NCBI GenBank assembly: GCA_964523295.1
Contig: CAZGAH010000117.1
Span: 1 to 10,636 of the forward strand
DNA from: CAZGAH01 sp964523295
GTDB lineage: Bacteria; Desulfobacterota; Desulfovibrionia; Desulfovibrionales; Desulfovibrionaceae
Reading direction: 5' to 3'
DNA length: 10,636 nt
Below the pieces are notes generated by a model that was not told where the DNA came from, ran no database searches, and was given only the letters and a program-made list of their open reading frames with translations. Of this stretch, positions 1 through 6,954 are shown piece by piece (positions within the stretch are counted from its first letter, which is position 1; each line of letters begins with the position of its first letter). Position numbers and translations under genes: made by a program.

Positions 1-46
1 CCCATCCGCTCATGTCATTGTTCGCCAGGATCGCAGGAGGTGAACC

Positions 47-583
47 ATGGAGAGCGAGCAGAGAGTCAAGAGGGGGGAGCGGGTCGCGTTTTGGTGCGCA
101 CATGTCGAAGCGTGGCGGGCAAGCGGTGTAAGTCAGTCGCGGTATAGTCGTGAACATGGCATCAGGCAAAGTGGTCTCAGCTACTGGATTCGCCGCTTCA
201 AGACACCCGCAACGCCCTTGCCGCTGCCCAACATCGTCGAAATATCGGCGGCTACCATTTTTCAGGCTGTGCGGTCCGATTCTGCGCGAGCGTCACTTAC
301 ACTCTTGATTGCCGACCGCTATCAGCTCGACATACGCGACGATTTCCCGCTCCTCGACGACGTTCCCATCCTTCCACACCACCACGCCGGCGCCCACCTG
401 TCTGGCACGTTGCCGGGCCTTGGCCGCAGCGCGCTTCATGGCCATTTCCGCGGCTGCCAGATCGAATCTCCCTGCAAAAACCCAAATCACGTCAGACGAT
501 CACCCCTCACTCCTGGGGAGCGGGTTTGTCAAGACGGGGCAAAATTTGGAGCCATGAGTTTGCGATTACCCAGCGAAACGTGA
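47..583 (+). pseudogene. tnpA: IS66-family accessory protein TnpA, 3' end replaced
   Basis: Residues 1-100 match the small TnpA accessory protein of IS66-type insertion sequences. They contain an N-terminal helix-turn-helix (WRASGVSQSRYSREHG, residues 23-38; SYWIRRF, 45-51) and the usual end block LTLLIADRYQLDIRDDF (84-100). The ATG at 47 has a strong ribosome binding site, AGGAGGTGA, just upstream. TnpA normally ends soon after the DDF block with a short leucine-rich tail. Here that homology stops near position 350, and the frame runs on to 583 as low-complexity, His/Pro-rich sequence unlike the family. No tnpB or tnpC follows. The element is therefore a 5' fragment joined to unrelated DNA, and the fused product is unlikely to work. 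TnpA's exact role in IS66 transposition is not well defined. The family call is secure from the motif; the breakpoint position is an estimate. Confidence 0.78.
293..490 (-). CDS. small Ala/Arg-rich hypothetical protein at the IS66 junction
   Basis: This is a 65-residue reading frame starting at GTG (position 490). Its core, FDLAAAEMAMKRAAAKARQ followed by VGAGVVVWKDGNVVEE, is a helix rich in Ala, Lys and Arg and then a short strand pair. That arrangement resembles small uncharacterised bacterial proteins ending in a 'VVW.DGK.VEE' block. I recognise the style but cannot name a family. The last 20 or so residues are antisense to the conserved end of tnpA, so the original C-terminus was probably cut off by the IS66 rearrangement near 350. 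No convincing ribosome binding site sits in front of the GTG. It is either a truncated host gene or a chance frame; the low-complexity N-terminus also means a chance frame cannot be excluded. Confidence 0.3.
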   Translation of the reverse strand: MIWVFAGRFDLAAAEMAMKRAAAKARQRARQVGAGVVVWKDGNVVEEREIVAYVELIAVGNQECK

Positions 584-1182
584 CAAAAGACCTTGACGCG
601 ACATTTTCAGCAGTATCTCCCTGCTTCGAAGTCCCATTTCCGCCCTGCCGGCGGAGCCCCACATTTCCCGCAGGTGCGTTCGCAGGATATTCAAAGCCGT
701 TGCAGCCGGGAAGACGTTGTCGGTCAGCAGGATTTTCGGCTTCAAGCCGGCCTCTTCCAGTCGCTCGATGCCCGGGACGACGGTTCGGACATCAGCGGTG
801 TTTGCCAGATTGACATCGACCTGGGTGATGATCTTCGGGTTGTCCACGTCTTTTTCGGGCGCGCATGTTTCCGTCAGTTGCACGTGATAGCCAACATCCT
901 CGCGGTGCCCGTCGTAAGGCGCGTCCGGATCATGCGGGTTGCAACGTACACTGCCTTTGTGCTCCTCGGCGAGCTCGACGACGACGGTCTCGCCGTTGTC
1001 CTGTATCTGCTCGCTGGCCAGTCGGCTGATCAAGCCGAAGCTTTCCGGTTTGGAAACATTCGGGTGCTCGTGAAAGCGTTTGATCAGCGCGAGGATATCC
1101 TCCGCTCGTGGAAGGTGAAGGCCTCGATGCACTCCTCGTCCGTCAAGTCGAAAAATGCCTTGAGAACAAACAAGCTCACCAT
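566..1182 (-). pseudogene. DDE transposase remnant (IS1182-like), internally deleted
   Basis: Reading from the ATG at 1182, the first 28 or so residues (MVSLFVLKAFFDLTDEEC, then IEAFTFHE) look like a transposase N-terminal region. The frame is then lost near 1100. In another minus frame the sequence continues as LISRLASEQIQ, a block of the form 'NPHDPDAPYDGHRE', then GYHVQLTETC, KIITQVDVNLANTADV and GLKPKILLTDNVF. In IS1182-type transposases these blocks form the 'NPSDPDATYDGHKG...GYQVQ.TETC...LITHV...LADSLYG' part of the DDE domain. More than 100 residues between the N-terminal piece and the DDE piece are missing, and after LLTD the expected continuation is replaced. The gene is therefore dead. 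The family name is from motif memory; ISNCY-type DDE transposases are an alternative. Confidence 0.65.
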
Positions 1183-1189
1183 AGATTGA

Positions 1190-1477
1190 ATGTCTTTAGT
1201 AAGCCATACTAAATAGATAAATATTAAGTAAATATCTTGATAGAGAATGCTGGAATGATTTTCTATACAACAGTATAATAAAATGCATCCATGACAAGCT
1301 CAATTTTCCGCTTACAGAATCATGGCACAAAATCATTTAGTCTCTGATGGTCCATTTGTTTGTAACAAATCAGTTGAAAACTCCTTACGCTGCAATGAGT
1401 GCATTGCATTTTCTATCTTCTCTGTCAACATAGTACTGTTACTGCAGTCAGGGGGCAGTGGGATTTTTTGCAGGGAA
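1190..1477. other. AT-rich spacer between mobile-element remnants
   Basis: About 290 bases with a base composition sharply lower in G+C than either flank, especially 1190-1320. A plus-strand frame opens at 1322, but its first 50 or so codons show no third-position G+C bias, so I do not read it as a gene start. No tRNA, clear promoter or terminator is visible. A small hairpin (AGGGA/TCCCT, 1472-1486) sits at the point where composition changes back to GC-rich. The stretch probably came in with mobile DNA. Confidence 0.4.
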
Positions 1478-1956
1478 ATCATCCCTCGCAATTCCAAAGT
1501 CGGGGTGGAACTCGACCAGGTCGGGCCGGTAATCTCCTGCTCTCCGGCCCTGACCGAGAACGGTCAGGAGTTTGTGGACCTCCAGCCCGGCGTCTTCAAG
1601 AGCAAAAGCGCCTTTTTCATCATGGCCAACGCCTGCGGCATGGTCAAAGAGCACCTGCTCGAAAACGCGACGAAGTGCTGCGTCACCGAAGAACAGGACC
1701 CGCTGTTCTGGATGCCCCTCCCGGCGATAATGACATCTTTTCGGTCATCACCGTACAGCAGGAGGCCTCTGGGCCGGAGGAGGACCAGGCCTCGGGGGCG
1801 GGGATACGATCGTCGCACGACCCGGACACCGTCCACCAGGAACGCGACCCGGGCCCGTGCCTCCCCGTTCTGTCCTGCGGCGGCGGTCCTCAGCTGCGGA
1901 GCGAGGCGGCGGTCGTTTCGCCGACCGGCCAGTTACACGAGCTATGGACAGGCTAA
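1478..1956 (+). pseudogene. frameshifted remnant of an unrecognised protein gene
   Basis: From about 1487 to 1713 one plus frame shows near-complete G/C at third codon positions and reads VGVELDQVGPVISCSPAL, then TENGQEFVDLQPGVF, KSKSAFFIMANACGMVKEH and CCVTEEQDPLFWMP. Near 1714-1720 (inside a run of C residues) the coding signal jumps by one base. It continues as PGDNDIFSVITVQQEASG and ends at VVSPTGQLHELWTG with a TAA at 1954-1956. Loss of one C would explain the shift. The upstream part in the AT-rich spacer does not look coding, so the 5' end is also missing. I do not recognise the family. It has no membrane segments and ends in an Asp/Glu/Gly-rich tail. A sequencing error at the C run is an alternative to true decay. 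Confidence 0.45.
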
Positions 1957-2205
1957 GGAGGAAGGCTGGGTTGTTACGGCGCATTTTGGGGTGCCACTCG
2001 CAAACGCCGCCAACCCAGCCGACACAGGAGCAAACGGCTACGGCGCAGCGAGCGCCATAATTCTCGGCCTGGTGTTGTCGAGTCCGCTACCCCCAGGGTG
2101 GTGGTCAATACCGCTAAGGCTGGTTAAACTCACGCCAAGCCCTTTCTGGCGGTCAGCCTGACCCCCTGAAAAGAATCAACCCCCAGGTCAGTTGCGTCCA
2201 AAAAC

Positions 2206-2220
2206 AGCCCCTGAGGGGCT
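2206..2220 (-). terminator. orphan Rho-independent terminator-like hairpin
   Basis: AGCCCC (2206-2211), loop TGA, GGGGCT (2215-2220) is a perfect 6-base stem. Read on the minus strand it is followed after one base by a T tract (complement of 2200-2204). No minus-strand gene ends just upstream of it, so it may be left over from a lost gene. There is no T tract on the plus-strand side. Confidence 0.35.
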
Positions 2221-2355
2221 CTAGAACAGAGAAAAACGCCATGAAACCCATTGGAACAAAGCCTCGACAACGCACCCCGAGCCAGAAAATTTCCCAAAAA
2301 AGTCGGGGGGGGTGTGCGCGACGGCGAGGTGGTTGATTGTGGTATCTTCAATCGC

Positions 2356-2384
2356 TTGACGGCCTATGCGCCTGTGCGTATGAG
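2356..2384 (+). promoter_or_regulatory. sigma-70-like promoter for the TPR gene
   Basis: TTGACG (2356-2361) and TATGAG (2379-2384) are separated by exactly 17 bases, which is a good sigma-70 fit. They would give a transcript starting near 2391 with a leader of about 35 bases before the ATG at 2426. The spacing and position support the call; only the sequence match is seen. Confidence 0.5.
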
Positions 2385-2425
2385 TTCCTATCCGTTGCGC
2401 CGTTTGGAGAACCTTGACACGCGCC

Positions 2426-3262
2426 ATGACCACAAATCCAAAAGCGGTTACCGACGAACTGGCCCGGGCAAAGGCCTATTATCATCGCCATGAAATCAAG
2501 CGAACGATGATCTCCATGGCGACGGCCCTGAAGGCCATGACCACGTTGCAAGTGGTCGGCAGTGAAAAATTGCGGATGATCGGGACAATCCAGGAACTGG
2601 TGCAAAGCCTGAACCGCACCGAGGAAGTCCAGAAATACCACCCGGCCAAGACCCTGACCTACGGGCGCGGCGGTGAAAAGCAGCTGCTCAAGGCCCTGCT
2701 GCTGCTGCTCAAGGCCATTCAAGAGGCCGAAAACGAAGAATCCATCGAGGCCACGCGCGAGCGAAAGCTCTCGCTGGACCACTTCGTGCTGCGGGGGGTA
2801 AAATCGCTCGAGAACAAAAAGCTGGCCGACGCCGAGGAGGCCTTTCAGGAGGCCGTAAAGCTGTACGTCGACGAGCACAAGCTGTTCTTCCTGATCGGCT
2901 CGAAGCTCCTTGCCGCGGGGTTCGCCCGACCATCCCTGCGCTATCTGCAAAAAGGCATCGAGGTCGACCCCGAAGGAGAGCAGGCCTTTCTGCTGGCCGC
3001 CCGAGCCTACTACCAATTGGACAGTGTCGAAAAGGCCGAGGCCGTACTCCGGGCCGCCCAGGAGCGCTTTGGCGACGACGCCGAGCGTTACGAACTGCTC
3101 GGAGAGCTTCTCTTGAGGCAGAAAAAAATCCGCGAGGCACTGGCCGCGGTCAGATCGGCCCTGGAAATGGACCCCATGCTTCCCCGGGCGCGCAAGGTGC
3201 TCCAGGCCATCAAAAAACCGGCTCGACCGGCTTCCGCCAGGCGTGCGCCCGCCGGGGAATGA
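2426..3262 (+). CDS. tetratricopeptide repeat protein
   Basis: A 278-residue soluble protein built mainly of helical repeats. The first 110 residues form an N-terminal helical region (KAVTDELARAKAYYHRHEIK; then a Leu-rich helix near 86-97, QLLKALLLLLKAIQ). From about residue 117 there are four TPR-type helix pairs: 117-150 (with ADAEEAFQEAVKLY), 151-184, 185-218 (YYQLDSVEKAEAVLRAA) and 220-252 (EALAAVRSALEMDP). TPRs are protein-binding scaffolds, and the partner here is unknown. There is no signal peptide or membrane segment, so it is probably cytoplasmic. Proteins with this N-terminal region plus C-terminal TPRs are common in Desulfovibrio-type genomes and have no assigned role (from memory). 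I chose ATG 2426; a TTG at 2414 would add four residues and sits too close to the GGAGA at 2406-2410. That GGAGA is rather far from 2426, so translation initiation may be weak. The gene converges with the next one, 19 bases away. Confidence 0.88.
   Translation: MTTNPKAVTDELARAKAYYHRHEIKRTMISMATALKAMTTLQVVGSEKLRMIGTIQELVQSLNRTEEVQKYHPAKTLTYGRGGEKQLLKALLLLLKAIQEAENEESIEATRERKLSLDHFVLRGVKSLENKKLADAEEAFQEAVKLYVDEHKLFFLIGSKLLAAGFARPSLRYLQKGIEVDPEGEQAFLLAARAYYQLDSVEKAEAVLRAAQERFGDDAERYELLGELLLRQKKIREALAAVRSALEMDPMLPRARKVLQAIKKPARPASARRAPAGE
3215..3236 (-). terminator. terminator for the minus-strand small gene, inside TPR coding sequence
   Basis: On the minus strand the stem AAGCCGG, loop TCGAG, CCGGTTT (one G-T pair) runs straight into a six-T tract (complement of 3215-3220). 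It lies about 45 bases past the stop of the 3282-3605 gene and within the last codons of the convergent TPR gene. The plus strand has the same hairpin but no T tract, so the direction is clear. Confidence 0.5.
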
Positions 3263-3281
3263 CGCACCGACCGCCAGACCG

Positions 3282-3605
3282 TCAGATCATGCCGAGCAGC
3301 GCGGCAACCCTGTCCGGGTCCAGCGCATGCATGGGCTGCCCCTCCGGCGTCGATCCAGTGGCCGTATCGGCCAACGTGTCGATAAAACACTCCCGGGCCA
3401 GGGGATCATCGAAGTCGATCCGCCGTCCCGCAGCTGCCGCCAGGCCGTTGCCGTCAGGACCGAGCAGAACCCGCGGCCCGCTGTCGGCAACCTTTTCCCC
3501 CAACTCCTGCGCCTGCGCCTTGGCCCGTTTCAGAATCCCCTCCAGCCGCGAGGCCGGGTCGAAAGCACTGTCCATTGCGCCGGTTTCCAGCATCCGTATC
3601 AGCAT
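3282..3605 (-). CDS. 107-residue uncharacterised protein
   Basis: The ATG at 3605 has a good ribosome binding site (GGAGAAGGAGT) about 6 bases upstream, which decides this start over longer in-frame versions. The product has a helical N-terminal half (ASRLEGILKRAKAQAQELGEKV, residues 18-39, likely an amphipathic helix). A short strand-like segment with PRVLLGPDG (44-52) follows, then RRIDFDDPLARECFIDTLAD (61-80) and a C-terminal helix DPDRVAALLGMI (96-107). There are no membrane segments and no metal-binding Cys/His cluster. I do not recognise a named family. The style is that of small conserved Desulfovibrio-type proteins of unknown function. Good codon bias, start context and a matching terminator make it a real gene. 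It converges with the TPR gene, and no operon partner is visible upstream. Confidence 0.72.
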   Translation of the reverse strand: MLIRMLETGAMDSAFDPASRLEGILKRAKAQAQELGEKVADSGPRVLLGPDGNGLAAAAGRRIDFDDPLARECFIDTLADTATGSTPEGQPMHALDPDRVAALLGMI

Positions 3606-4136
3606 CGTGTGACTCCTTCTCCAATTCGCTGACTTTGCGACAAGAACTGCTTTTTCTATGCAATAATCATGCACATTGCCGCCCCACCCAGCGCGACCCG
3701 CACCAGGCAACGCCCAGGCGGGAAAGCCTCGCAGAACAGCCCGGCCCAGAGGCAATTATTTCCCGCTCGCAGGCAAAGGGAAGCCGGCGGGCGTGGTGGC
3801 GGCCTTGACGAGGGAGGGGAAATCCGGCGGAAGGTTCGGAGTTGCTCGATAACTCCCTGCTGGCCCACAGTGCGCATGCTTCATGGAACTGTCGTAACAA
3901 TGCGCAGTAGTTTTCATAAGTTAACAAATGCTTGCTATTGTCTATGGCTGTGGAAATATCAAAAAGTAACGCGGTTCGGTAAGTGTAATAAAAGTATAGC
4001 AAGCTGAGTTTATGAGTTCCATTGTGTCAAATTATTTAATCATTACCTGGAAAGGCTCTTGACTCCCGCGCTAAAGCTTCAGCCATATCCTCTTACCCAA
4101 GGTTTGGTTAACCAGCGTTCTGGTACATAGTGCAGA
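3606..4136. other. long gene-free region, AT-rich from about 3880
   Basis: The first 270 bases are GC-rich without a convincing gene. From about 3880 the sequence becomes markedly AT-rich and all frames are short. Small palindromes occur (GGAGTT/AACTCC at 3838-3856). On the minus strand TTGACA (near 4022-4027) is present, but no well-spaced -10 element follows. The AT-rich part adjoins an IS630 transposase remnant and is probably mobile-element debris. I saw no tRNA or small RNA signature. Confidence 0.4.
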
Positions 4137-4313
4137 TTAAACCTTCGGATAAAGCCGCTTAAGCCCGGTTCGGGCATTGCTGGCTGAAAATTGCCAATCT
4201 ACCTTGGTTTGATGGTTGTTTCGATTACTATTCCAAGCCAAAACTTCTGCCCGCATCGTATCGATGCAATCTATTCCTCGCGCAAGATGTCAAATAGAAA
4301 TGCCGCACTCATC
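4137..4313 (-). pseudogene. C-terminal remnant of an IS630-family transposase
   Basis: In one minus frame the sequence reads DECGISI, a stop, then HLARGIDCIDTMRAEVLAWN, SNRNNHQTKVDWQFSASNAR and TGLKRLYPKV, ending in TAA at 4137-4139. This is the characteristic end of IS630-type transposases, roughly 'AE.E.SVL..QCL.RRI..IDT.R.EV.AW...RN....V.W.F...DAR.KLKRLYP'. The stop and a few missing residues between ISI and HLARG disable it. The rest of the transposase (several hundred residues, with the DDE catalytic residues) is absent; the upstream DNA belongs to the wrbA end. Only the family's C-terminal signature is left. The family call is good; the 5' boundary is approximate. Confidence 0.72.
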
Positions 4314-4317
4314 TGAT

Positions 4318-4336
4318 AAAAGCACGCCGTTTCGGC
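4318..4336 (-). terminator. possible weak terminator after wrbA
   Basis: On the minus strand GCCG, loop AAA, CGGC (complement of 4326-4336) is followed after four bases by TTTT (4321-4318). It is about 45 bases past the wrbA stop, a sensible place for the end of the minus-strand gene run. The stem is only four bases, so the call is weak. Confidence 0.25.
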
Positions 4337-4378
4337 CTGGGTAACGCCTCGTTGCCGCCCCTCCCGCAGCCCCAGCCC

Positions 4379-4990
4379 TCAGCCCCGGAGTTTGCGGGCG
4401 ATTTCGGCGAGGTGGCGGGCCTGGTAGCGCGCGGCGTCGAGTTCGTTGGCGCTGGGGCGTCGCGAGCCGTCGCCGCCGGCGATGGTGCTTGCGCCGTAGG
4501 GCGAGCCGCCGGTGATTTCGTCCATGCGCATCTGGCCCGCGAAGGCGTAGGGGAGCCCGACCACGATCATCCCCTGGTGCAGCAGCCAGGCCTGGACGTG
4601 CAGGATAGTGGACTCCTGGCCGCCGTGCTGCGTTGCCGAGGAGACGAACACGCCGCCGGGTTTGCCGACCATGGCGCCCGAGGCCCACAGGCCGCCCGTG
4701 GCGTCGAGGAACTGACTCATCTGGCCGCACATGTTGCCGAAGCGCGTCGGCGTGCCGAGCAATACGGCGTCGGCGGCGCCAAGCTCGTCCACCGTGGAGA
4801 CGGGGATATCGGCCATGGCGGCCCGGCTCTCCGTGGCGCCCATTTTGGCCAGCACCGCGGGCGGCAGGGTTTCCGGAACCTGGCGCAGCAGCACCTCGAC
4901 TCCCGGGACTTCGGCTGCCGCCTCGGCGGCTGCCTCGGCCATGGTCCGGATGTGCCCGTACAGGGAATAGAAAGCGATCAGCAGTTTCAT
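4379..4990 (-). CDS. wrbA: WrbA-type NAD(P)H:quinone oxidoreductase, flavodoxin fold
   Basis: A 203-residue protein, close to the normal WrbA length (about 200). WrbA binds FMN, forms tetramers and carries out two-electron reduction of quinones with NAD(P)H, which limits oxidative stress. Visible motifs are the FMN phosphate-binding loop after strand 1 (FYSLYGHI, residues 7-14), the PTRFGNMCGQMSQFLD segment (81-96), SSATQHGGQES (117-127), which lines the flavin site, and the WrbA-typical PYGASTIAGGDGSRRPS (164-180). The ATG at 4990 has a strong GGAGGAAA ribosome binding site. It is the last gene of a minus-strand run, 70 bases after the SGNH-like gene. A cytoplasmic flavoprotein is expected. 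No oddities seen. Confidence 0.93.
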   Translation of the reverse strand: MKLLIAFYSLYGHIRTMAEAAAEAAAEVPGVEVLLRQVPETLPPAVLAKMGATESRAAMADIPVSTVDELGAADAVLLGTPTRFGNMCGQMSQFLDATGGLWASGAMVGKPGGVFVSSATQHGGQESTILHVQAWLLHQGMIVVGLPYAFAGQMRMDEITGGSPYGASTIAGGDGSRRPSANELDAARYQARHLAEIARKLRG

Positions 4991-5060
4991 GGCGTTTCCT
5001 CCGCTGCGCCCGGACGGTGGCTCCGGCCGGATGCGCTGGGTTTCTGAGTATGCACGTCCA

Positions 5061-6056
5061 TTACCGGATCAATGCCGCAAAATCAATATGCCGCGCGATG
5101 CAGTCCGCCCACTCGGCCTGCACCCGCGCGTTCGGGTGCCCGGTGCCGCCGATGCGATACTCCGGCTGTCCGTATATCTCCTTCTGGCAGTCGGCGAAGG
5201 TAATCTGTCCGGATTCGGCCAGTTTGCGTACCGCCGGCGTGGCCGGCTCGTGCAGGGCGAGCACGGCGAAGCGGATGCCCTTTTTCGCGCACGCGTCGCG
5301 CAGCATCACGATCAACTGCGCCGTAATCGCGTCCATTTCATCCGTGCCAAAGGCGGCGTAGCGGCCGTATTGCAGCCAGGCGTCATGGAGCAGGGTGACG
5401 AACGCGGAGCGCGTTTCCAGGGGCCAGGGATCGATGATGGTCATGCCGTGAAACACCAGCGCACCGTCTTTCAGGCGCGCGTGCGGGGCGACCAGATAGC
5501 GGCCGTCGCTGTCGGTGAGCGATTTTGCCCAGGAGTACGTGGCGTAGTTTCGTTCGTTGTGGTGGGGAATATAGCCGTAGATGACCATGGACGGAGCGTA
5601 GCGGCTGTCGTTCAGGATGCGCTCCAGCAGCAGCAGGGACTGATAGGTCGAGTAGCCGGCCGTTCCGAAGTTAAGGAAAGTGATGTCCGGAAAGCGGCTG
5701 TTCAACAGGGCGGCCATGGTCTGCTCGTCCGGAAGTCCGTAGCCCTGGGTATAGCTGCAACCAACGAGCACGACCGAGGCCTTTCTCCCTGCCAGCTCGG
5801 TTTCGTTTCCGGATACGCGGCGGTGGTCTTCGGTGAAGTGCATCGGAACGTGTCCCGGCTCGATGGACTCGAAGGTGCCGGGGCGATTCATCCAGCCGAG
5901 CGCGTCGTCCAGCTGGGCCCAGTGGCTGGTGAAGTGCGTGTTCTTTATCAGACGGCGCGGCGGATGCCCGAGCAGGCGCAGTCCGATTTCCCCGAGGAAC
6001 AGGGCTGCGACCAGGGAAACGAGCATGATCGCCAGCGTGTGGGTGCATTTGCGCAT
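5061..6056 (-). CDS. membrane-anchored SGNH/GDSL hydrolase-like protein
   Basis: A 331-residue protein starting with one hydrophobic segment (residues 8-29, LAIMLVSLVAALFLGEIGLR), a signal anchor that would place the rest outside the inner membrane. The body has SGNH-type blocks: VLVGCSYTQGYG (96-107; Ser101 as block I nucleophile), NFGTAGYSTYQ (129-139; block II Gly), and YIPHHNERN (162-170; possible block III Asn). The C-terminal GGTGHPN (303-309) places His307 as block V. SGNH proteins are mostly esterases or acyl transferases, and relatives of this layout act on cell-envelope sugars or polymers. The Asp usually found two or three residues before the block V His is absent (Gly-Thr-Gly-His), so activity may differ. 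The substrate is unknown. It starts 39 bases after the phosphatase gene with no strong ribosome binding site, which suggests translation depends on the upstream gene. DUF-type 'hypothetical' homologues are the main alternative label. Confidence 0.72.
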   Translation of the reverse strand: MRKCTHTLAIMLVSLVAALFLGEIGLRLLGHPPRRLIKNTHFTSHWAQLDDALGWMNRPGTFESIEPGHVPMHFTEDHRRVSGNETELAGRKASVVLVGCSYTQGYGLPDEQTMAALLNSRFPDITFLNFGTAGYSTYQSLLLLERILNDSRYAPSMVIYGYIPHHNERNYATYSWAKSLTDSDGRYLVAPHARLKDGALVFHGMTIIDPWPLETRSAFVTLLHDAWLQYGRYAAFGTDEMDAITAQLIVMLRDACAKKGIRFAVLALHEPATPAVRKLAESGQITFADCQKEIYGQPEYRIGGTGHPNARVQAEWADCIARHIDFAALIR

Positions 6057-6095
6057 GAATCCGGAAGCCTTGTTCTGCGGTTGTACGCCGCCTGG

Positions 6096-6899
6096 TCAGG
6101 TCCAGACGGCCTGGCCAAGCACGACGGTGATGTTGTCGCGTCCGCCGGCGTCGAGCGCCGCCTTGACCAGGGTCTCGGCCTTGGCCTCCGGCGGGGCGTC
6201 GGAGTCCAGATCGTCCAGGGTGTTTTCGAGCGACAGCGCGCCGTGCAGGCCGTCGGTCGAGAGCAGCAGGAGGTCTCCCGGCCGCAAGGTCAGGCGGCCC
6301 GTTGCCGGCAAACAGGCCGGACAGCCCACGCATTGCTCCAGCACGTTGCGGTACGGGTGCAGCAGGGCCTCCTGACGGGTGATCACGCCCTGATCCTGCA
6401 GGCTTTGTACCAGGGTATGGTCCTTGGTGACCTGTTCGAGCTGGCCGTCGCGCAGCATGTACAGCCGGCTGTCGCCGACGTGCGCCCAGCAGGCCTGATC
6501 CCCGGCGACGTAGACGGCAGTCAGCGTGGCGCCCATGCCGGCGCGTCCGGCGTCGGCGCGGGCCTCGGAACGCAGGGAGTCGCTGGCCTGCCGGACCCGG
6601 TACGCCAGCTCCTGGCAGATGTCCTGGGCCGCGGGATGATAATCCGCGAGAAAGTCCACGGAGCGCTGGGCCGCGTAGTCGCCGGAGGAGGCGCCGCCCA
6701 TGCCGTCGGATACGACCAGCAGCCAGGCGTCGTCGGCGTCGTGACGCACGAGCAGACGATCCTCGTTGCGTTGGCGCACGTTTCCGATATGGCTTTTGCC
6801 CACGGCCTGCAACCGGAGCGCCGGCTCCGTTTCCCCGTTGCCCCGCGCCAGTCCGCTGAAAAATTCCCGCGCCAGCCTTTTCGCCAGCCGTATGCCCAC
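6096..6899 (-). CDS. PP2C-family serine/threonine protein phosphatase
   Basis: A 267-residue protein with a complete set of bacterial PP2C (PPM) motifs. These are GNVRQRNEDRLLV (39-51; the RNED metal-site segment), VVSDGMGGASSGD (62-74; DGMGG metal ligand), GMGATLTAVYV (121-131), WAHVGDSRLYMLRDG (138-152), LLLSTDGLHG (211-220) and GGRDNITVVLG (252-262; Asp/Asn near the metal). PP2C enzymes use Mn/Mg ions to remove phosphate from Ser/Thr, usually opposing Hanks-type kinases or acting on signalling proteins. The short basic N-terminus (MGIRLAKRLAREFF) is not a signal peptide. The start is GTG at 6899, supported by AGGAGAAGGA just upstream. It lies 55 bases after the ABC-F gene, and no kinase is visible in the window. 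The cytoplasmic substrate is unknown. Confidence 0.93.
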   Translation of the reverse strand: MGIRLAKRLAREFFSGLARGNGETEPALRLQAVGKSHIGNVRQRNEDRLLVRHDADDAWLLVVSDGMGGASSGDYAAQRSVDFLADYHPAAQDICQELAYRVRQASDSLRSEARADAGRAGMGATLTAVYVAGDQACWAHVGDSRLYMLRDGQLEQVTKDHTLVQSLQDQGVITRQEALLHPYRNVLEQCVGCPACLPATGRLTLRPGDLLLLSTDGLHGALSLENTLDDLDSDAPPEAKAETLVKAALDAGGRDNITVVLGQAVWT

Positions 6900-6954
6900 G
6901 TCCTTCTCCTGTCCGCTCCCGACGCCCCTTGGTCGTACCGACCGCGCAGACGCC

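Larger units (their letters stand above)
1957..2425. other. intergenic region with inverted repeats, no gene seen
   Basis: I see no convincing gene here. The stretch holds an inverted repeat CTGACC (2158-2163) / GGTCAG (2186-2191), a compact hairpin at 2206-2220 that resembles a minus-strand terminator, and a run of eight G (2305-2312). An imperfect long inverted repeat pairs the ACCCCGA end at 2274-2280 with the TCGGGG start at 2303. A candidate promoter for the TPR gene lies at 2356-2384. Open frames in this stretch lack codon bias and are probably chance. Confidence 0.4.

Noticed and set aside
2305..2312. Run of eight G as a phase-variable tract
   Set aside because: It is 114 bases upstream of the TPR start and upstream of the candidate promoter, with no frame whose switching would matter.
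4022..4027. TTGACA-like box on the minus strand in the AT-rich region
   Set aside because: The best -10 match (TATACT) is 26 bases away, too far for a sigma-70 promoter.
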